From Microbacterium sp. SLBN-146 (GTDB lineage Bacteria > Actinomycetota > Actinomycetes > Actinomycetales > Microbacteriaceae): 64,000 bases of DNA. A program made the translations under genes and the position numbers. Position 1 is the stretch's first letter. Each line of letters starts with the position of its first letter. Below the pieces are notes generated by a model. That model was not told the DNA's origin. It saw nothing but the letters and a program-made list of their open reading frames with translations, and made no database searches. The DNA lies in assembly GCF_006715145.1 (NCBI RefSeq), contig NZ_VFMR01000001.1, forward strand, positions 1,054,001 to 1,118,000, in the 5' to 3' direction. Positions 59,973 through 64,000 of the stretch are shown piece after piece.

Positions 59973-60853
59973 GCGTGAGCCTCCGCACCTGCGGTCTGCG
60001 ACTTCGGCGTCGGTGATGCGGCGCCGATCCGCCAATAGCCGCAGAAGCTGACGAGGTTCTTGTCCACTCCGCGCTCCGCGATGAGGTGTCGACGGGCTCC
60101 CGTCGGAAGGGCCTGCTCCCCGACGATGTACGCGTGGACGTCGCTGCCGGGGAACTCCTTCGACGACAGGCCCGTCAGGGCGGCGAGCGCGGGTTCGCCG
60201 GGCTTCGCCGCGGCATCCCGGACGATCCAGCGCACATCGATGCCCGCGGGACGCGCGAAGTCGAGGGCGTCGGCGGCGTCCGGAATCTCGATGATCGCGA
60301 GACCCGTCGCCGTCTCGGGAAGCGATGCGCAGATCGACGACACGGCGGGGAGCCCGGTCTCATCGGCGATGAGCAGTACCCGCTCCGTGCCGCGCTCGGG
60401 GTTGAAGGCGAGTCCCTCGTCGATCAGGACGACGCTCTCGCCCGGTTCGCACGTCTCGGCCCATCGGGAGGCGGGCCCCGCGGTTCCCTCGGCGGCCGAT
60501 CCGTGCAGGACGAAGTCGACGTCGAGTTCGGCGCCGCGCGTCCCGTCGGCCGGCCGGTACTGGCGGACCGAGTAGTTGCGCATGACGGGCCGCACGCCGT
60601 CGGGGATGCGCAGATACTTCAGGTAGCCGAAGAGCTTGTTGGCCTTCGCGGGCAGCCGGTCGAGGCCCTCGTCGCCGCCTAGGGGCAAGAAGATGCGGAA
60701 CCACTGGTCGAAGCCCATCGGCCGGAACCTGTCGATCTCGCCGCCGCCGAGTGTCACGCGCATCCAGTGCGGAGAGAGCCGTTCGGTGCGCAGGACGCGC
60801 GCGTGCACGAGCTCCTGGGTCTCGGGCTTCACGAGCCGGCTGGCCTGCGCCAT
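59969..60853 (-). CDS. Siderophore-interacting flavoprotein (ViuB/SIP family)
   Basis: 294-residue FAD-dependent ferric-chelate reductase that frees iron from imported siderophores in the cytosol. FAD site MRNYSVRQYRP, then DVDFVLHG, ESVVLIDEG, a NAD(P)H-binding end LLIADETGLPAVSSI, and the C-terminal FCGYWRIG of SIP proteins. ATG 60853 follows AAAGGA. Sits between EcfT and an S component, so its substrate is probably what this ECF transporter imports. Confidence 0.94.
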   Translation of the reverse strand: MAQASRLVKPETQELVHARVLRTERLSPHWMRVTLGGGEIDRFRPMGFDQWFRIFLPLGGDEGLDRLPAKANKLFGYLKYLRIPDGVRPVMRNYSVRQYRPADGTRGAELDVDFVLHGSAAEGTAGPASRWAETCEPGESVVLIDEGLAFNPERGTERVLLIADETGLPAVSSICASLPETATGLAIIEIPDAADALDFARPAGIDVRWIVRDAAAKPGEPALAALTGLSSKEFPGSDVHAYIVGEQALPTGARRHLIAERGVDKNLVSFCGYWRIGAASPTPKSQTAGAEAHA

Positions 60854-60899
60854 GAGCGGTCCTTTCGAGGTGGGGGAGAGAGGATGCCGCGACGCGGCG

Positions 60900-61724
60900 T
60901 CACGCGAGACCCCAGGGGAAGAGGGGGACGAGGATCGCAGTCGAGACGACGAGGAAGCCTGCGACGAAAACGGTGTCGCGCACGCGCCACGACACGAGGT
61001 GGCGTTCCGTGCGGTCGGGATGGGCGCCGAAGGCGCGGGCGTCCATCGCGAGGGCGACGCGCTCGGCATGACGGATGGCGCCCGCCATGAGCGGGACGAC
61101 GTAGCCGAACCAGCGCCCGATCGCGGCGAACGGTCCGCGCCCGCCGTGCGATCCGCGGACGCGGTGGGCCTGCCGGATGACGTCGAGCTCGTGGCGGAAG
61201 CGCGGGACGAACCGGAACGCCGCGAGGGCGGTGTACCCGATGCGATAGGGCACGCGCAGCTGCTGCACGGTCGACCTGACGAGGTCGGGACCCGTCGTGG
61301 AGAGGCCCGCGATGAGCGTCAGTCCCACGATCGCGGAGATGCGAAGGCCCGTCGCGAATCCGATCTCGAGTGCGCCGGCGTACATCGTCCAGCCGCCGAT
61401 CCGCCAGGCGACGGCCGTCTCGTCGACGAGCGATGCGTCGGTCCACAGCGCGAACCCCAGCCCGATGACGACGGCGGCGGCGGGAAGCGCGACGAGGACC
61501 GCGGCGAGCAGTCTCGTGAAGCTCACACCCACGAGGAGGAGCACGTACGCGAGCGCCAGGAAGGCGGCCGGGGTCGCGGCATCCCGAACGAAGATCAGGA
61601 GTGCGATCACGGGAAGCGGGGCGAAGAGCTTCGCGAGCGGGTTCAGTCCGTAGAGGAATCGCGACGAGGGGATACGCGAGCGGTCGGCGTACGGGTCGAT
61701 GGTCGTCAGGCTCGCCGTCGTCAC
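60900..61724 (-). CDS. ecfT: ECF transporter T component
   Basis: 274-residue transmembrane coupling protein. About five helices, then cytoplasmic coupling helices with the two Ala-Arg-type motifs (IRQAHRVRGSHG and AMDARAFGA) that dock into the ATPases. ATG 61724 overlaps the ATPase stop as ATGA. Links the S subunit to the double ATPase. Confidence 0.94.
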   Translation of the reverse strand: MTTASLTTIDPYADRSRIPSSRFLYGLNPLAKLFAPLPVIALLIFVRDAATPAAFLALAYVLLLVGVSFTRLLAAVLVALPAAAVVIGLGFALWTDASLVDETAVAWRIGGWTMYAGALEIGFATGLRISAIVGLTLIAGLSTTGPDLVRSTVQQLRVPYRIGYTALAAFRFVPRFRHELDVIRQAHRVRGSHGGRGPFAAIGRWFGYVVPLMAGAIRHAERVALAMDARAFGAHPDRTERHLVSWRVRDTVFVAGFLVVSTAILVPLFPWGLA

Positions 61725-63514
61725 GGGGCACCCCCCGACGGCAGGTCTGCGAGGCGGACGACGTTCGCGAGTTCCGGATGCCGTGTCAGACCCGCGAGCG
61801 CTCGCCGGAGCGGTGGGGTCCGGAGCCCCGCCTCGCGGATGAACTCTTCGTCGGCGAACACGTCGCTCGTCGTTCCTTCGCGGAGCACACGGCCGTCACG
61901 CATGACGACGACCCGATCGGCGTATTCGGTGACGAGCTGCATGTCGTGCGTCACGACGATGATGGTCGTGCCGTCGGTGTTGAGCTCCTTCAGAAGCGCG
62001 AGGAGTTCGTCTGCGCGCGCTCGATCCTGCCCGAACGTCGGTTCGTCGAGGGCGAGGACGGGAGCGCCCGCGACGAGCGCAGTTCCCACCGAGAGGCGCC
62101 GCTTCTGTCCGCCCGAGAGGAGGAACGGGTGGGAGTCGGCCTTGTCACGCAGTCCGAAACGGTCGAGGAGCGTCATCGTCCGCGCGCGGACCTCATCTTC
62201 CGCGAGTCCTTGACGCCGCAGGCCGTGGGCGATCTCGTCGAAGACGGAATGCGCGATGAATTGGTGCTCGGGATTCTGGAACACGAACCCGATGCGTGAA
62301 GCGAGGGTGCGGGCATCCGCTCGTCCGACATCGATCGTCCCGAGCCGGACCGTGCCGCGCGGCGCGGGGACGACGCCCGCGAGCGCCTGCAGCAGTGTCG
62401 TCTTGCCCGCGCCGTTGGCGCCCACGATCGCGACGAAGTCGCCGTCCGCGACGTCGAGGTCGATCCCGTGCAGCACGTCGGTGCGTCCCCGTCGGACCCG
62501 CAGGCCCCGCACGGCGATGAGTGGCGTCCGCTCGCGCACCACGGTCGGAGAATCGGCCTTTTGTCGGACGATATCGCCCGCATCCTCCGACATCGGCGCG
62601 ATCGTCCGACCGGGAACGGATGCCGCGGCCTCGAGCGCCGTCGTGAGTTCGGCCGGTGTGAGGGGAAGCGGCTCGAGCGCGTAGCCCGCGCGGCGTAGGC
62701 GGAGCGCCGCGAGCGTCGAGACGGGAAGCCACACACCCATGTCGTGCAGCTCGTCGGCGCGCTGGCGCAGCACGGCGTCGACGGGGCCGTCCGCCGCGAC
62801 GCGGCCCGCGTGATCGAGGACGACGACACGGTCGACGAAGCCGACGGCGGCGTCGAGGTTGTGCTCGACGAGGAGGATCGCCCGGTCACCCGCAGCGACG
62901 AGCTCGGCGAGCGCCGCGTACACCTCCTCGATCCCGCGGGGGTCGAGGTTGGCGGTGGGCTCGTCGAGCACGAGGAGGGGGGATCCCATCGCGAGTGCGC
63001 ACGCGATGGCGAGGCGCTGCCGCCCTCCGCCCGACAGACGGTCGGGGTTCTCGGCGCGGCGCTCCCACAGGCCCACACGGCGCAGGGCGTCCTCCGCCCG
63101 CGCGAGGACGTCGACCACCGGCATCCGCAGGTTCTCCGGACCGAACGCGACTTCGTCGAGGAGCGTGCCGGTCACGAGCTGCGCATCGGGGTCCTGGAAG
63201 ACCATCGCGACGTGGGGGGACAGCTCAGCGACCGTCGACGTCGTCGTCCGGAGCCCCGCGACCTCGACGGATCCCGAGAGCTCCGCGGGGATGGCGTGCG
63301 GGATGAGCCCGTTGAGAGCCAACGTCAGCGTCGACTTGCCCGACCCGCTCGGGCCGAGGAGCAGGACGACTTCGCCCGGCGCGATGTCGAAGGTCGCGCC
63401 GGCCGGGATCGCGGCATCCGTCCCCTCGTACCGGATCGCGAGGTCACGCACCCGCACGAGCGGAGCGCCGACCGTCGCGGCGGTGACGGGGGAGTCACGC
63501 TCGGGTGCGGTCAC
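61721..63514 (-). CDS. ECF transporter fused double ATPase
   Basis: 597-residue protein with two ABC domains in one chain. Domain 1 (about 15-260): LLGPSGSGKSTLTLA, LSGGGRQRLAIACAL, LLVLDEPTANLD. Domain 2 (about 330-590): IVGANGAGKTTLLQA, LSGGQKRRLSVGTAL, VLALDEPTFGQD. Fused EcfA-EcfA' proteins are typical of dedicated YkoD-type cassettes. GTG 63514 follows AGGA. First gene after the DtxR-like boxes at 63567-63600. Confidence 0.95.
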   Translation of the reverse strand: MTAPERDSPVTAATVGAPLVRVRDLAIRYEGTDAAIPAGATFDIAPGEVVLLLGPSGSGKSTLTLALNGLIPHAIPAELSGSVEVAGLRTTTSTVAELSPHVAMVFQDPDAQLVTGTLLDEVAFGPENLRMPVVDVLARAEDALRRVGLWERRAENPDRLSGGGRQRLAIACALAMGSPLLVLDEPTANLDPRGIEEVYAALAELVAAGDRAILLVEHNLDAAVGFVDRVVVLDHAGRVAADGPVDAVLRQRADELHDMGVWLPVSTLAALRLRRAGYALEPLPLTPAELTTALEAAASVPGRTIAPMSEDAGDIVRQKADSPTVVRERTPLIAVRGLRVRRGRTDVLHGIDLDVADGDFVAIVGANGAGKTTLLQALAGVVPAPRGTVRLGTIDVGRADARTLASRIGFVFQNPEHQFIAHSVFDEIAHGLRRQGLAEDEVRARTMTLLDRFGLRDKADSHPFLLSGGQKRRLSVGTALVAGAPVLALDEPTFGQDRARADELLALLKELNTDGTTIIVVTHDMQLVTEYADRVVVMRDGRVLREGTTSDVFADEEFIREAGLRTPPLRRALAGLTRHPELANVVRLADLPSGGAP

Positions 63515-63566
63515 GGTGGGTCCTGATCGAGAGGGGCGGCTGATCGAGTCGGGCGAGGCCGACCGA

Positions 63567-63585
63567 GCCGGTCAGCCTTACCTAA
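63567..63585 (-). promoter_or_regulatory. DtxR-like box 1 at ECF operon
   Basis: Minus strand TTAGGTAAGGCTGACCGGC matches 14 of 19 DtxR/IdeR positions, with 10 of the first 12 plus GACC. Lies 53 bp above the ATPase start and overlaps box 2 by four bases. Confidence 0.65.
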
Positions 63586-63600
63586 CTTAGCCGACCCTAA
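63582..63600 (-). promoter_or_regulatory. DtxR-like box 2 at ECF operon
   Basis: Minus strand TTAGGGTCGGCTAAGTTAG matches 14 of 19 positions. Directly abuts the end of the upstream S-component gene. Overlapping boxes are common at DtxR targets, which strengthens the weak single matches. Confidence 0.65.
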
Positions 63601-64000
63601 TCAGCGGGGCGACGGACGCGTGCCGGCCCGCGCGACGCCGGCTCGGCGCAGGCCCGCACCGATCGCGAGGCCGACGGCGGTCCACGCGACGGGACCCAGG
63701 ACGGCGATCACGAGGTAGACGATCTGCGCCCACGGCAGCATCGCGCTGAGGTTGGCGGCGAAGAACACCGCCGCCGCGACGATGAGTCCGATGACGACCG
63801 CCGAGACGAAGAAGCGCCACGCGGCCCAGGTGCGATAGCGGACGACGGCCGCGACGAGTTCCTGGATGCCGCCGAACAGCACGGCCGTACCGAGGAACTG
63901 CGCCGCGTAGATCGGGGCGATCGCACTCGAGACGAGTGCCGCGAGCAGGTGCGCCGCGAGCGCGACCCACGGCAGGCGCAGGGTCTCCTGCGCGACGATG
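63601..64000 (-). CDS. ECF transporter S component, truncated by window end
   Basis: The frame is open from the stop at 63601 to the window end (133 codons; N-terminus missing). It encodes helices with FGGIQELVAAVVRYRTWAAW, the position where the other S component has LWWALFPELPFLVTLYRRW, so it is a second YkoE-like S subunit. The C-terminus ends in a basic tail. It precedes the ATPase gene by 86 bp with the DtxR-like boxes in between. A shorter ATG-started frame (63882) exists but would lose two helices. Confidence 0.82.
   Translation of the reverse strand, partial: IVAQETLRLPWVALAAHLLAALVSSAIAPIYAAQFLGTAVLFGGIQELVAAVVRYRTWAAWRFFVSAVVIGLIVAAAVFFAANLSAMLPWAQIVYLVIAVLGPVAWTAVGLAIGAGLRRAGVARAGTRPSPR

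Noticed and set aside
1..64000. tRNA, rRNA, insertion sequence or prophage genes
   Set aside because: No cloverleaf with a CCA-type end, rRNA stretch, transposase, integrase or phage structural gene was recognised.

Overview
The window is high-GC DNA with a dense two-strand gene layout, frequent GTG starts and many 4-base ATGA/GTGA overlaps. Gene content points to an actinobacterium of the Microbacteriaceae, most probably Microbacterium or a close relative: a CebR-type cellobiose operon, DUF3073, an actinobacterial SCP-like protein, an Rv2578c-type radical SAM protein, DtxR-type iron boxes, and the recurrent word GGATGCC/GGCATCC. No rRNA, tRNA, prophage, insertion sequence or CRISPR array was seen. 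About 60 protein genes are supported, two of them cut by the window ends.

Layout. 1-8.1 kb: a truncated M20 amidohydrolase, an alpha-glucosidase/LacI pair with its own operator, apt, two redox enzymes and a 2-hydroxyacid dehydrogenase. 8.2-9.2 kb: purS-purQ. 9.3-15.3 kb: a complete cello-oligosaccharide operon (cebE-cebF-cebG-beta-glucosidase-cebR) behind three CebR-type operators, with a strong hairpin between cebE and cebF. 15.4-24.9 kb: uracil permease, an ABC exporter pair, purC, a PadR-controlled MFS efflux pump, a lipoprotein, purD and an SCP-like protein. 25-38.3 kb: an iron-regulated surface and heme-uptake island. 38.4-42.4 kb: purM-purF and small genes. 42.6-47.4 kb: universal stress protein, a self-controlled DUF4097/PadR pair, a TipA-like regulator with an internal start, and topoisomerase IB. 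47.5-60 kb: an RND permease, a membrane-gene pair with a probable frameshift, a DEAD-box helicase, a radical SAM protein, a VanY-type peptidase and an acyl-CoA dehydrogenase. 59.3-64 kb: an ECF transporter with a siderophore-interacting flavoprotein, headed by overlapping DtxR-like boxes.

The most notable system is the iron island. Two divergent promoters, each carrying two DtxR-like boxes, drive (i) a 1329-residue surface protein with three near-identical 158-residue modules and two HtaA domains, opposite hmuT-hmuU-hmuV; and (ii) a second hmuT followed by two membrane-anchored surface proteins, opposite a secreted HtaA-like/WxL-like fusion and a DUF916 (WxL-partner) protein. Two of these proteins share a divergent HtaA-like domain that lacks the usual His motif. 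The ECF cassette at the right end also appears iron-controlled, so the window may hold two routes for heme or iron-chelate uptake.

A second recurring theme is non-coding. Most gaps between convergent genes carry long inverted repeats that fall into at least six sequence families, some occurring two or more times in the window. These look like bidirectional terminators or small interspersed palindromic elements.

Six purine genes (purS, purQ, purC, purD, purM, purF), apt and a uracil permease are scattered among the rest, giving a loose nucleotide-metabolism neighbourhood.
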